This document shows, in pieces, positions 27,353-38,749 of a DNA stretch of 53,169 nucleotides (positions within the stretch are counted from its first letter, which is position 1; each line of letters starts with the position of its first letter). This DNA is from an uncultured Actinomycetes bacterium (GTDB lineage: Bacteria; Actinomycetota; Actinomycetes; Mycobacteriales; Mycobacteriaceae): positions 1 through 53,169 of the forward strand of contig CAISDL010000165.1 in the NCBI GenBank assembly GCA_903884065.1. Direction: 5' to 3'. The position numbers and the translations under genes are program-made. The notes below the pieces were generated by a model that was not told the origin of the DNA, ran no database searches, and worked only from the letters and a program-made list of their open reading frames with translations.

Positions 27353-27469
27353 TGCCACGCAATCAACCTCTACCAGACCGGCACCCCTCGCACAGCGGAA
27401 AGCCGACCCTTCGGCCGTATCCGCGGAGTCCCTCCCGCAAACCGTGGGGCATTCCCGGGTCGATGTGGT

Positions 27470-27475
27470 TAGCAT
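27470..27475 (+). promoter_or_regulatory. Candidate -10 box for the Rv0250c-like gene
   Basis: TAGCAT lies about 49 bases before the GTG at 27524, in the 171-base divergent gap with the epimerase. No convincing -35 is visible. Confidence 0.3.
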
Positions 27476-27523
27476 CGAGGCAAAGTCGTGTGATCTCCAA
27501 CACGTCCACCCCGAGGAGCCCCC

Positions 27524-27820
27524 GTGTCCAAAGCCACCGAACTCGCTGAACTGCACCACCTCATCGGCGACCTCCGGCGATGTGTGACCTCGCTGCAGCA
27601 CAGGTACGCCGACAACCCGGCCATGCGCCGCATGGCCATCGACACCGAGCGACTCGTCGGCGATCTGGAGATCCTGGAGATGGACGCCGGTGAACTAGAA
27701 CACATCTCGCACACGGTGATCAGTTCCGCCGACAAGATTCAGATCCCCGACACCCCGTACGACCGTGAGTTCTTCCGCGACGTCGACGACGAGGGCGTGG
27801 GCGGGCACTTCAGGCGTTGA
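27524..27820 (+). CDS. Conserved small protein, Rv0250c-like
   Basis: A 98-residue soluble, acidic, largely helical protein of unknown function. The first half (ATELAELHHLIGDLRRCV) has heptad-like hydrophobic spacing compatible with a coiled coil. The C-terminus ends DDEGVGGHFRR. GAGGAG precedes the GTG start. Size and position just upstream of sdh1 match Mtb Rv0250c (97 residues), so linkage to Sdh1 is conserved across mycobacteria. A role in assembly or regulation of Sdh1 is conceivable but not shown by the sequence. Confidence 0.75.
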   Translation: MSKATELAELHHLIGDLRRCVTSLQHRYADNPAMRRMAIDTERLVGDLEILEMDAGELEHISHTVISSADKIQIPDTPYDREFFRDVDDEGVGGHFRR

Positions 27821-27870
27821 CGCGGCGGCACCGGGCGGCGCTCAAAACCCGTTCGGTGGGCCACATCACA

Positions 27871-27899
27871 CAGTGCCCCGGTTTTAATCCAGGGCACTG
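27871..27899. promoter_or_regulatory. Inverted repeat upstream of sdh1
   Basis: CAGTGCCC at 27871-27878 is perfectly complementary to GGGCACTG at 27892-27899, with an AT-rich 13-base centre. It lies 51 bases after the Rv0250c-like stop and just before a -10-like TAGTGT, so it spans the expected -35 region. It may be an operator for sdh1 or a terminator for the gene before; there is no T-run. Confidence 0.45.
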
Positions 27900-27906
27900 A
27901 AATGGG

Positions 27907-27912
27907 TAGTGT
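27907..27912 (+). promoter_or_regulatory. Candidate -10 box for the sdh1 operon
   Basis: TAGTGT, about 33 bases before the sdhC ATG. GAAGGGG then serves as ribosome binding site. Confidence 0.35.
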
Positions 27913-27945
27913 GCGGAGCAGTTGACTCGAAGGGGATCACTGCAG

Positions 27946-28773
27946 ATGAGCGTACCCACAGCCGATCGACGTGCCACCGGCGTCTTCTCGCCCGGCCGGG
28001 CGAAGATCCCGCAGAAGACTCTGCGCACCGACAATTGGCTGAAGTCACCGATTCTCACCGACCTGGGATTCGCGGCGTTCGTCATCTACGCGACGGTGCG
28101 GGCGTTCCAACGGGACCACTTCTTCGTCGAGAAGTACCACTATCTGACGCCGTTCTACTCGCCGTGCATGAGCGTCAAGTGCGGCGAGGCCAGCGACTTC
28201 TGGCCGCAGATCCTCCCCGCTTCGGGCTTGCTCTCGTATCTGCCCTACGCCCTGTTCTCGCTGCCGTTCCTGCTGCTGTTCCGACTGACCTGCTACTACT
28301 ACCGCGGCGCCTACTACCGTTCGGTCTGGCAGTCGCCGACCGCATGTGCCGTCGCCGAACCGCACGCGACCTATACCGGCGAGACGCGGTTCCCGCTGAT
28401 CCTGCAGAACCTGCACCGGTACTTCTTCTACATCGCCGCGATCATCTCGGTGATCAACACCATGGACGCGATCAAGGCCATGCACTCGCCGTCGGGTTTC
28501 GGCTTCGGTCTGGGCAACGTCGTTCTGTGGACCAACGTCATCCTGCTGTGGATCTACACGGTGTCCTGCCACTCCTGCCGGCACGTGATGGGCGGTCGCC
28601 TCAAGCACTTCTCCAAGCATCCGGTGCGCTACCGGCTGTGGACGGAGATCAGCAAGCTCAACGTCCACCACAAGCTGTTCGCCTGGATCACCCTGGGCAT
28701 GCTGATGTTCACCGACTTCTACATCATGCTGGTGGCCAGTGGCACCATCTCTGACCTGAGATTCATTGGCTGA
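27946..28773 (+). CDS. sdhC: Succinate dehydrogenase 1 membrane anchor (Rv0249c-like)
   Basis: A 275-residue membrane subunit that anchors Sdh1 and provides the quinone site. The first 60 residues are hydrophilic, followed by about five hydrophobic segments. His residues in KYHYLTPFYSPC and in the CHSCRHVMGG loop could serve heme or quinone chemistry. A single fused anchor, rather than separate SdhC and SdhD, matches Mtb Rv0249c (about 273 residues). The ATG at 27946 has GAAGGGG about ten bases upstream; an in-frame start at 27922 lies before that site. Part of the sdhCAB operon coupling succinate oxidation to menaquinone. Confidence 0.85.
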   Translation: MSVPTADRRATGVFSPGRAKIPQKTLRTDNWLKSPILTDLGFAAFVIYATVRAFQRDHFFVEKYHYLTPFYSPCMSVKCGEASDFWPQILPASGLLSYLPYALFSLPFLLLFRLTCYYYRGAYYRSVWQSPTACAVAEPHATYTGETRFPLILQNLHRYFFYIAAIISVINTMDAIKAMHSPSGFGFGLGNVVLWTNVILLWIYTVSCHSCRHVMGGRLKHFSKHPVRYRLWTEISKLNVHHKLFAWITLGMLMFTDFYIMLVASGTISDLRFIG

Positions 28774-28783
28774 CAAGCCCCTT

Positions 28784-28813
28784 CACCGACTGTTTGAGCA
28801 CCGACTGTTTGAG
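28784..28813 (+). repeat. Perfect 15-bp tandem repeat in the sdhC-sdhA spacer
   Basis: CACCGACTGTTTGAG occurs twice head to tail (28784-28798 and 28799-28813) between the sdhC stop and the sdhA ribosome binding site. It occupies over half of the 53-base spacer. Confidence 0.9.
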
Positions 28814-28826
28814 CGAGGACACACAC

Positions 28827-30755
28827 ATGGTTGAAGTCGAGCGGCATTCCTACGACGTCGTCGTGATCGGCGCCGGAGGCTCGGGGCTGCGTGCCGTCAT
28901 CGAGGCGCGCCAGCGCGGCCTGCGGGTAGCGGTGGTGACCAAGTCGCTGTTCGGCAAGGCGCACACGGTGATGGCCGAGGGCGGCTGCGCGGCGGCGATG
29001 GGCAACGCCAATTCCAAGGACAACTGGAAGGTCCACTTCGCCGACACCATGCGCGGCGGCAAGTTCCTCAACAACTGGCGGATGGCCGAGCTGCACGCCC
29101 AGGAGGCACCCGACCGGGTGTGGGAACTCGAGACCTACGGCGCGCTGTTCGACCGGACCAAGGACGGCCGGATCAGCCAGCGCAACTTCGGCGGCCACAC
29201 CTACCCGCGACTGGCCCACGTCGGCGACCGCACCGGACTGGAGATCATCCGCACCCTGCAGCAGAAGATCGTCTCCCTGCAGCAGGAGGACAAGGCCGAA
29301 CTCGGCGACTACGAAGCCCGCATCAAGATCTTCCACGAGTGCGCGATCACCGAACTGATCGTGGACGAGAGCGGCGGCCAGAAGAAGATCGCCGGGGCCT
29401 TCGGGTACTGGCGCGAGACCGGCAAGTTCATTCTGTTCGAGGCGCCGGCCGTGGTGCTGGCAACCGGCGGCATCGGCAAGTCGTTCAAGGTGTCCTCGAA
29501 CTCCTGGGAGTACACCGGCGACGGCCACGCCCTGGCGATGCGCGCCGGCGCCGGACTGATCAACATGGAGTTCATCCAGTTCCACCCGACCGGGATGGTC
29601 TGGCCGCTGTCGGTGAAGGGCATCCTGGTCACCGAGGGCGTGCGCGGCGACGGTGGCGTTCTGAAGAACTCCGAGGGCAAGCGCTTCATGTTCAACTACA
29701 TCCCCTCGGTGTTCAAGGGTCAGTACGCCGAGACCGAAGAGGAAGCCGACCAGTGGCTCAAGGACAACGACTCGGCCCGCCGCACCCCTGACCTGCTTCC
29801 GCGCGACGAGGTGGCCCGGGCGATCAACACCGAGGTGAAGGCCGGCCGCGGCAGCCCCCACGGCGGTGTCTACCTCGACATCGCCACCCGGATGACGCCC
29901 GAGGAGATCAAGCGTCGCCTGCCGTCGATGTACCACCAGTTCCTGGAGTTGGCCGAGGTCGACATCACCAAGGACGAGATGGAGGTCGGTCCGACCTGTC
30001 ACTACGTCATGGGCGGCATCGAGGTCGACCCCGACACCGGCGCAGCGGCGACGGCCGGACTGTTCGCCGCCGGCGAGTGCTCCGGCGGTATGCACGGCTC
30101 CAACCGTCTCGGCGGGAACTCGCTGTCGGACCTGCTGGTGTTCGGCCGCCGGGCCGGACTCGGCGCCTCCGACTACGTGCGGGGGCTGCGCAGCCGTCCG
30201 ACGGTCTCCGAAGCTGCGGTCGAAGAGGCCGCGACGATTGCGCTGACCCCGTTCAACGGGCCGCAGGGCAACGCCAAGCCCGAGAACCCCTACACCCTGC
30301 ACGCCGATCTGCAGCAGACGATGAACGACCTGGTCGGCATCATCCGCACCGGCGAGGAGATGCAGCAGGCGCTGGACAAGATCGACGAGTTCAAGGTCCG
30401 CTTCCGCAACATCGAGTCCGACGGCCGCCGCGAGTTCAACCCGGGGTGGCACCTGGCCATGGACATGCGCAACATGCTGCTGGTCAGCGAGTGCGTGGCG
30501 CGCTCGGCACTGGCCCGCACCGAGAGCCGTGGCGGACACACCCGCGACGACTTCCCGCAGATGGACAACCATTGGCGCAACGCACTGGTGGTGTGCCGTT
30601 CCGCAGACAACGACCCGGTCATGCCGGAAGTCACCGTCGCCCGTGAGGAACAGGCGCCGATGCGGGAGGATCTGCTGGAACTGTTCGAGTTCGAGGAACT
30701 CGGCAAGTACTTCACCGACGAAGAGATCTCGCGACATCCCGGACGGAGCAGCTGA
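28827..30755 (+). CDS. sdhA: Succinate dehydrogenase 1 flavoprotein subunit
   Basis: A 642-residue catalytic subunit that oxidises succinate to fumarate. DVVVIGAGGSGLRA is the FAD-binding fold. KSLFGKAHTVMAEGG holds His46, the residue that forms the covalent FAD link. FHPTGM and VTEGVRGDGGVLKNSEGKRFM form the substrate site, and SGMHGSNRLGGNSLSDLLVFGRRAG the conserved C-terminal FAD region. I chose ATG 28827, preceded by GCGAGG; an upstream in-frame ATG at 28794 lies inside the tandem repeat. Equivalent to Mtb Rv0248c (about 646 residues). Confidence 0.93.
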   Translation: MVEVERHSYDVVVIGAGGSGLRAVIEARQRGLRVAVVTKSLFGKAHTVMAEGGCAAAMGNANSKDNWKVHFADTMRGGKFLNNWRMAELHAQEAPDRVWELETYGALFDRTKDGRISQRNFGGHTYPRLAHVGDRTGLEIIRTLQQKIVSLQQEDKAELGDYEARIKIFHECAITELIVDESGGQKKIAGAFGYWRETGKFILFEAPAVVLATGGIGKSFKVSSNSWEYTGDGHALAMRAGAGLINMEFIQFHPTGMVWPLSVKGILVTEGVRGDGGVLKNSEGKRFMFNYIPSVFKGQYAETEEEADQWLKDNDSARRTPDLLPRDEVARAINTEVKAGRGSPHGGVYLDIATRMTPEEIKRRLPSMYHQFLELAEVDITKDEMEVGPTCHYVMGGIEVDPDTGAAATAGLFAAGECSGGMHGSNRLGGNSLSDLLVFGRRAGLGASDYVRGLRSRPTVSEAAVEEAATIALTPFNGPQGNAKPENPYTLHADLQQTMNDLVGIIRTGEEMQQALDKIDEFKVRFRNIESDGRREFNPGWHLAMDMRNMLLVSECVARSALARTESRGGHTRDDFPQMDNHWRNALVVCRSADNDPVMPEVTVAREEQAPMREDLLELFEFEELGKYFTDEEISRHPGRSS

Positions 30756-30756
30756 C

Positions 30757-31509
30757 ATGAGCTACCAGGCGAACATGAGGGTGTGGCGCGGCGATAACGA
30801 CAGTGGCGATCTGCGCGACTACACCGTCGACGTCAACGAGGGCGAGGTCGTCCTCGACATCATTCACCGGTTGCAGGCCGAGCAGACCCCCGACCTCGCG
30901 GTGCGCTGGAACTGCAAGGCCGGCAAGTGCGGCTCGTGTTCGGCGGAGATCAACGGCCGCCCGCGGCTGATGTGCATGACCCGGATGTCGACGTTCGACC
31001 CGGCCGACACCATCACCATCACCCCACTGCGGGCCTTCCCGGTGATCCGTGACCTGGTGACCGACGTCTCCTTCAACTACGAGAAGGCCCGGGAAATCCC
31101 GTCTTTCGCGCCGCCGAAGGAGCTTCAGCCCGGCGAATACCGCATGGCGCAGATCGACGTGGAGCGCAGCCAGGAGTTCCGTAAGTGCATCGAGTGCTTC
31201 ATGTGCAACAACGTCTGCCATGTGGTGCGCGACCACGAGGAGAACAAGAAGGCGTTCGCCGGCCCCCGGTATCTGATGCGCACCGCCGAACTGGATATGC
31301 ATCCGCTGGACACCCTGGACCGCAAGGACATGGCCCAGGAAGACTTCGGCCTCGGCTACTGCAACATCACCAAGTGCTGCACCGAGGTGTGCCCCGAGCA
31401 CATCAAAATCACCGACAACGCGCTGATCCCGATGAAGGAACGCGTGGCCGACCGCAAGTACGACCCGGTCGTCTGGCTCGGCAACAAATTGTTCCGGCGA
31501 ACGAAGTGA
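30757..31509 (+). CDS. sdhB: Succinate dehydrogenase 1 iron-sulfur subunit
   Basis: A 250-residue electron-transfer subunit between SdhA and the membrane anchor. WNCKAGKCGSC with a later Cys in LMCM (Cys53, 58, 61, 73) ligates the [2Fe-2S] cluster. KCIECFMCNNVC provides the [4Fe-4S] ligands with Pro replaced by Val before the usual boundary, and YCNITKCCTEVCPEH the third cluster. The ATG at 30757 is one base after the sdhA stop. Matches Mtb Rv0247c in size and order. Confidence 0.92.
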   Translation: MSYQANMRVWRGDNDSGDLRDYTVDVNEGEVVLDIIHRLQAEQTPDLAVRWNCKAGKCGSCSAEINGRPRLMCMTRMSTFDPADTITITPLRAFPVIRDLVTDVSFNYEKAREIPSFAPPKELQPGEYRMAQIDVERSQEFRKCIECFMCNNVCHVVRDHEENKKAFAGPRYLMRTAELDMHPLDTLDRKDMAQEDFGLGYCNITKCCTEVCPEHIKITDNALIPMKERVADRKYDPVVWLGNKLFRRTK

Positions 31510-31567
31510 GCGGAACCGTCAGCGTAAGCCGGCGCGACAAGTAGGCAGTGCCGGCGCCGCTTGACGC

Positions 31568-31591
31568 AGCGCTGACCTAGACGGTTCAGCG

Positions 31592-31593
<2 letters not shown>
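31568..31593. terminator. Inverted repeat between convergent sdhB and flavin reductase
   Basis: AGCGCTGA at 31568-31575 pairs with TCAGCGCT at 31586-31593 around a ten-base loop. It lies between two converging genes and overlaps the reductase stop codon. There is no T-tract, so it would be a GC-rich, mycobacterial-style stem rather than a classical terminator. Confidence 0.4.
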
Positions 31594-33839
<2,246 letters not shown>

Positions 33840-33853
33840 CTAGCGCCCCGGCG

Positions 33854-34489
33854 ATGTGGATCACCCTGTTGGTGATGGCGGTTGCCGTCAGCCTGGAGCC
33901 GTTCCGTATCGGGATGTCGGTGTTGATGCTGAACCGCCCACGCCCGCACCTTCAGTTGGCGGCTTTCCTGTGCGGCGGATTCCTGATGGGTTTGTCGGTC
34001 GGCGCGGTGGTGCTGTACGCCTTCGAATCCCGGCTACTGGCGTCCGCGCATTTCACCTTGCCCACGGTGCAGATCATCATCGGCGTGCTGGCTCTGCTGG
34101 CGGCGGCGATCGCGGCCGCCACCACCGGACGGGCCCGGACACCGCCGGTCTGGCTGACCCGACTGCTCGGCGGCCAGTCCTTATGGGTCGCCGGCACCGC
34201 CGGTCTCGGCATCGCGTTGCCGTCGGTCGACTACCTGGCGGCGCTGGCCGTCATCGCCGCCGGCAGCGCGAGTCCCGCCACCCGATTCTCGGCGTTACTG
34301 GCGTTCAACGTGGTGGCGTTCGCCCTGGTGGAAATCCCCCTGCTGGCCTACCTGGTGGCCCCAGAGCGAACACTGGCGGCGATGGCCGCCCTGCACCAGT
34401 GGATTCGGGCGCGGCGCCGCAAGGAGATCGCGGTGCTGCTGGCGGTGGTGGGCGCCGTGCTGCTGACGGCCGGCCTGCTGGGGGTGTGA
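33854..34489 (+). CDS. Gap/Sap-like lipid-addressing membrane protein
   Basis: A 211-residue integral membrane protein with about six hydrophobic segments. VSLEPFRIGMSVLMLNRPRPHLQLAAFLCGGFLMG opens as in the GPL-addressing protein Gap and the sulfolipid-addressing protein Sap. Those help deliver MmpL-exported glycolipids to the cell surface; the biochemical step is not known. It follows the FAAL by 14 bases and converges on the PE-PPE-type gene with five bases between. It probably works with MmpL10 in export of the trehalose lipid. The family call is good; the role is inferred. Confidence 0.75.
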   Translation: MWITLLVMAVAVSLEPFRIGMSVLMLNRPRPHLQLAAFLCGGFLMGLSVGAVVLYAFESRLLASAHFTLPTVQIIIGVLALLAAAIAAATTGRARTPPVWLTRLLGGQSLWVAGTAGLGIALPSVDYLAALAVIAAGSASPATRFSALLAFNVVAFALVEIPLLAYLVAPERTLAAMAALHQWIRARRRKEIAVLLAVVGAVLLTAGLLGV

Positions 34490-34494
34490 GGTCC

Positions 34495-35700
34495 TCAGCC
34501 AGGAGCCTCGGCTGCCAGGGGTGCAGGAGCGCCGGCACTGCCGTCCCCTGAGCCCAAACTGCCCAGGAGCGCCAGTATCTGCGAGAACGGATCGGCGCCC
34601 ACCTGGTCTCCGTAGGTCGCGTTGGTGGCCGGCGCGGTCACGGCAGCCGGATCGTAGCCGTTGACCGGATCCACGGTGATGGGCGCGGTGGCGGGGTCGT
34701 CGTTACGGGAGTACCCGGAGTCGACCATCGGCTTGAGGATGGCGTCGAGCTGGTTGAGGGTGCCGTCGTCCACCCCGAGGTATTTGAACGGCATCACCAG
34801 CGGAAGATGCAGCTCGGGGATCATGAACGTCGTCGTCTTGCCGCCCCGGGAGTTGACGGTCGTGCGGATGTTCCGCGCCGGAACGTTGCTCGGGTTGGTG
34901 AATGCCACGGCGGTATGACCGGTCGCCAGACCGACGATCGCATTCGCCATCGCCATCCAGTTGTCCGTTCGGTCCGGCCAGTCGGCGATGCTGTCGTATG
35001 CGGAGACGAAAGAGTAAGTGTCGTACTGGCTTTCGACCGGCGGCGGGATGACGAAGTCCATCGACGGGACCCTCGCGCCCACCGGGAAGTTCTGCCTCAG
35101 CCACCCGTCGCCGAATGCGTGCTGACCGATCGGGTCGCCGTACACCGCGAAGGACAACTGATCGGGTGGCGGAGCGTAGGGATCGGCGGCCAGCCGGGCC
35201 TGCACGGCGTTGACCACCATCGCCCCCTCCGACAGGCCGAGCACCGTGCCTGGACCGTCCCGGTTCACCGTCGCGATGGTGTTGTCGGCGCCCTGGTTCA
35301 CCGACTCGCCGATGCTCGGTCCGTCCAGTCCGAGCCCCGGAAATGCCCGATCGATGCCGGGAAAGAGGACCTCCAAGGTGTGGCCCTGGACCTGGCCGGC
35401 CCAGTAGTCCACCTTCTGGCGCTGGAGACCCGGGAACCACTGCGCGCCCGTCATGCGGATGTACTCGTCGTACGGAATCCCGGCGACATGGGCGCCGCCG
35501 AGCCCGTAACCGCGCGGCGGCGTGCCTTCCAGCGTGGTCGCGGTGCCCCCCGAAGAAAGATATGGGGGCAAGACGTAGGGAGACGAGCCATCCGGCGACG
35601 AACCGTCCTGCACATCATCGGCGGCGGCGACTCCGCCGGACATGCCCACTGACGCTGCCACGCAGATCAGAGCGGTCAAGCCGGCGAGTGATCTCTTCAT
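34495..35700 (-). CDS. Secreted PE-PPE-domain acyltransferase (Chp/PE-like, TPP assembly)
   Basis: A 401-residue exported alpha/beta-hydrolase-fold protein. The N-terminus is a signal peptide (KR, hydrophobic core, then a GVAAAD-type cleavage region), followed by a low-complexity stretch. GLSEGAM near Ser157 is the G-x-S-x-G nucleophile elbow of the PE-PPE C-terminal domain, as in the Chp proteins that finish sulfolipid and polyacyltrehalose. In the trehalose polyphleate pathway such a protein converts diacyltrehalose to the polyacylated form outside the membrane. The ATG overlaps the mmpL10 stop (ATGA), so the two are translationally coupled. The C-terminus ends in a Ala/Pro-rich tail. Confidence 0.8.
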   Translation of the reverse strand: MKRSLAGLTALICVAASVGMSGGVAAADDVQDGSSPDGSSPYVLPPYLSSGGTATTLEGTPPRGYGLGGAHVAGIPYDEYIRMTGAQWFPGLQRQKVDYWAGQVQGHTLEVLFPGIDRAFPGLGLDGPSIGESVNQGADNTIATVNRDGPGTVLGLSEGAMVVNAVQARLAADPYAPPPDQLSFAVYGDPIGQHAFGDGWLRQNFPVGARVPSMDFVIPPPVESQYDTYSFVSAYDSIADWPDRTDNWMAMANAIVGLATGHTAVAFTNPSNVPARNIRTTVNSRGGKTTTFMIPELHLPLVMPFKYLGVDDGTLNQLDAILKPMVDSGYSRNDDPATAPITVDPVNGYDPAAVTAPATNATYGDQVGADPFSQILALLGSLGSGDGSAGAPAPLAAEAPG

Positions 35701-38675
35701 GCCTGAGCGCTCCCCTTCGATTTCACTCGTGACGGCCACCAGTTGGCTCTTCCCATCAGGGTAGCGATGGCGGGCACCAGCACCGTCCGCACCAGGAAGG
35801 TGTCCAGCAGAATCCCGGCACCGATGACGAACCCGCCTTGAACCACGGTACCGATGCTGGAGAACAGCAGACCCCACATGGATGCGGCGAAGATCAATCC
35901 CGCAGCCGTGATGACGCCGCCCGTCGATGACAGCGTCCGGATGACGCCGTAGCGGGTGCCGTTCGGCGACTCGTCGCGCAACCGCGAGGCGAAGAGCAGG
36001 TTGTAGTCGGCGCCGACCGCGACCAGTACGACGAACGCCAGGGGGGGCACGGTCCAGTGCAACGGCTCGTGCAGCCCGTACTGGAACACCAGAACGCCGA
36101 TGCCGAGCGCACCGAAGTACGAGATCACCACCGAGCCGACCAGATACAACGGCGCGGTGATCGCCCGCAGCAGCAACATCAACGTCAGCAGGACGACGAT
36201 GACCGTGGCGATGACGATGAATCGGATGTCGTCGCGGTAGTAGTCGCGAGTGTCCCGCAGGGCGACGGGATATCCGCCCATCGTGATCGTGGCGCCCTGC
36301 AGGGTGGTGTTCGGCTGGGCGGCCCGGGCGGTGTCCCTGATGGCGTTGACCTGGTCCATGGCCGCCGGACTGAACGGGTCGAGGTCGGTGAACACGAGGT
36401 AGCGCGCCCAATGGCCGTCGGGGGAGATGAACGTCTTGGAGGCGGCCCGGAAATCAGCCGTCCCCAGCACCTCCGGCGGGATGTTGAACCCCGCCATCGA
36501 CGGCCCCGCGGCGTCGTCTTTCATCGACAGCAGGAACGCCGCCGCCTGGTCGAGCCCGGTTCGCATGACCTCGATCTGTTGGACGACCTGATCCACACCG
36601 GCGGCCACCTCCTGGCTCCCGTCGGCGGCGCGATCGGCCTGCTGACGGAAATCGCCCATGGTGCTCTGCGCGCCGGCAGGCGTATCGAGGCCCATGGCTT
36701 TCATCACTGCCGACAGCCTGGCGTAGGAATCCCGCAGCTGATTCAGCGTTGCACTCAGCGACTGAGTCTTCTGCAGATCCTTCAACTGCTTGGCCAGGTC
36801 GTTGATCTTGTCGATGGCCCCCTGGTTCCGGGCGTCGACCAGGTTCTGGAAGTGGCCCCGGGTCTCGGCGCACGACGGGTTGAGATCACAGACCACGTTG
36901 CCGTGCAGCGCGGCCAGCACCGGACCCACCCAGCCGAGCAGGTCCCGACCCGCCTGATAGGTGATCCCCATCGAGTTGCCGAGTTCGTTGATGGCCTGGA
37001 CCAGCTTCGCGGCCACCTCCACGTTCTTCACCAGATTGTCGCCGCTGTACTGAAATTTCAGGGCCGAGAACGCGTCGACCATGCCTTGGATGTTGGTCGA
37101 CAGATCGTTGATCTGGACGCGCACGTCGCCGAGCCCGGTCGCCAGCGTGTTGGCCCCGATAGAGAGCCGGTTGAGTTCGGCCATGTTGTCGGTGATCGTC
37201 GCCGAACCGTCACTGAGCTTGTCGCCGACGATGCCCGCCTGGTACGTGGCCCGGAACTCCTTCGGCACCTTCCCCAGCGGCCGCGTGACACCGTTGACCA
37301 TCGCGATGTCGGGCAGTTGGCTGATGCGTTCGGCCATCTGCTCCATATCGGCCAGGGTCTGCGGCGTGCGCAGGTTGCGCGGCGAATGGATGAGCACATA
37401 GGACGGGACGAACTGACTGATGTCGAAATGGCGCTCCAGTGCGGCGTATCCGACCGAACTCGGGTCCGACTTCTGCACCGCCTTGCGGTCGTCGTAGTTG
37501 TACCGCGCCAGGCCGGCGCTGCCGGCCAGCAGGATGAGGATCAGGAGACTGGCCACCAGATGGGTCCGCGGCCGGCGCACGATGCGAATTCCCGAACGTC
37601 GCCAGAATCGGGTGGTGAGTTCACGGCGCGGCGTGATCCACCCCCACCGCCCGACAACGGTGAGAATCGCCGGCAGCAGTGTCAGCGCGGCCAGGAACGC
37701 CACGGCGACCCCGATCGCCGACGAGACACCGACCGTGGAGAACACACCCATCCGGGCGAAGCTGATCGCCAGGAAGGTGATTCCGATGGTGGCGGCGGAC
37801 GCGGTGATCACCTTGCCCACCGACGTCAACGCGTGCCGGACTGCGTCGTCTGAGCTGTCACCGCGTCGCACATAGTCGTGGTAGCGGCTGATCAGGAATA
37901 CCGCGTAATCGGTGCCGGCGCCGGCGATCATCGCGCTCAGCAGAATGATGGCCTGGTTGGACACCCCGAAGCCGGTGTAGTCGGACAGCCCCGCGACCGC
38001 GGACTGCGCGATCACCAGGGACATGCCGATCCCGATCAACGGAATCAGCATGGCGATCGGGTTGCGGTAGACCACCAGCAGCACGACGAGGAGCAGGACG
38101 GCGATCGCGATCTCGATCGGCAGGCGGTCACGTTCGCCGGCCACGGTGAGGTCGGCCACGGTGGCCGCCGGGCCGGTCAGGTGGACCTCCAGTGGCGTGC
38201 CTGCGGTGTTCTGCCTGACGATGTCGGAAACCCGGTTGAAGGACGCATAGGACTGCGGTGTGCCCAATGCGCCGGCAAGGCCGACCGGCACCACCCATGC
38301 CTTGCCGTCCTTGCTCGTCAGAAACGAGCGCAGCGCCGGGGTGCCGACGAAGTCCTGCAGCATGACGACGTCGTCGGTGTCCTCGCGTAGAGCGTCGACC
38401 AGCTTCCGGTACGTGCCTTCCTGCTCGGGGCCGAGTCCACGAGGGTCGGTCAGCACCACCAGCAGAAGGTCATCGGTCCCGGTTTCCTGGAACCCCTTCG
38501 TCATCTCCCTGGCGGCCACATTGGACGGCGCATCCGCGGGCAACATGGCCAGCGGATGCTTCTGCGCCATGTCGTTGAGGTTCGGCAGCCACATCGGCAG
38601 CGCGACCGCCATCGCAACCCAGACCGCGATCACGGCGAAGGGCCAGCGCACCACGAAGTTGGCTAGCCGTCGCAC
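35697..38675 (-). CDS. mmpL10: RND lipid exporter MmpL10
   Basis: A 992-residue MmpL-family transporter with about 12 membrane segments and two large extracytoplasmic domains, the second (after residue 420) rich in helices. [21 protein letters not shown] and [16 protein letters not shown] are the two proton-relay-type motifs with Asp/Tyr pairs characteristic of MmpL3-like transporters. The PE-type acyltransferase downstream and PapA3 upstream place it in the trehalose polyphleate/polyacyltrehalose group, where it moves diacyltrehalose across the membrane. Starts with GTG at 38675, 74 bases after the papA3 stop. No MmpS partner is encoded nearby. Confidence 0.88.
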   Translation of the reverse strand: MRRLANFVVRWPFAVIAVWVAMAVALPMWLPNLNDMAQKHPLAMLPADAPSNVAAREMTKGFQETGTDDLLLVVLTDPRGLGPEQEGTYRKLVDALREDTDDVVMLQDFVGTPALRSFLTSKDGKAWVVPVGLAGALGTPQSYASFNRVSDIVRQNTAGTPLEVHLTGPAATVADLTVAGERDRLPIEIAIAVLLLVVLLVVYRNPIAMLIPLIGIGMSLVIAQSAVAGLSDYTGFGVSNQAIILLSAMIAGAGTDYAVFLISRYHDYVRRGDSSDDAVRHALTSVGKVITASAATIGITFLAISFARMGVFSTVGVSSAIGVAVAFLAALTLLPAILTVVGRWGWITPRRELTTRFWRRSGIRIVRRPRTHLVASLLILILLAGSAGLARYNYDDRKAVQKSDPSSVGYAALERHFDISQFVPSYVLIHSPRNLRTPQTLADMEQMAERISQLPDIAMVNGVTRPLGKVPKEFRATYQAGIVGDKLSDGSATITDNMAELNRLSIGANTLATGLGDVRVQINDLSTNIQGMVDAFSALKFQYSGDNLVKNVEVAAKLVQAINELGNSMGITYQAGRDLLGWVGPVLAALHGNVVCDLNPSCAETRGHFQNLVDARNQGAIDKINDLAKQLKDLQKTQSLSATLNQLRDSYARLSAVMKAMGLDTPAGAQSTMGDFRQQADRAADGSQEVAAGVDQVVQQIEVMRTGLDQAAAFLLSMKDDAAGPSMAGFNIPPEVLGTADFRAASKTFISPDGHWARYLVFTDLDPFSPAAMDQVNAIRDTARAAQPNTTLQGATITMGGYPVALRDTRDYYRDDIRFIVIATVIVVLLTLMLLLRAITAPLYLVGSVVISYFGALGIGVLVFQYGLHEPLHWTVPPLAFVVLVAVGADYNLLFASRLRDESPNGTRYGVIRTLSSTGGVITAAGLIFAASMWGLLFSSIGTVVQGGFVIGAGILLDTFLVRTVLVPAIATLMGRANWWPSRVKSKGSAQA

Positions 38676-38749
38676 GACTGCCCCATCCCCGGCTCACGCC
38701 GCACCGACTGCGCCATCACCCGAATCAGGTCAAACAATCCCGACGTCGC

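Noticed and set aside
35701..36411. 5' extension of the PE-type acyltransferase frame into mmpL10
   Set aside because: The signal peptide starts at 35700; the extension is an out-of-frame reading of MmpL10.
36057..37853. Plus-strand frame of about 598 codons inside mmpL10
   Set aside because: Its translation is Arg/Gln/His-rich low-complexity sequence, and the opposite strand is a clear MmpL transporter.
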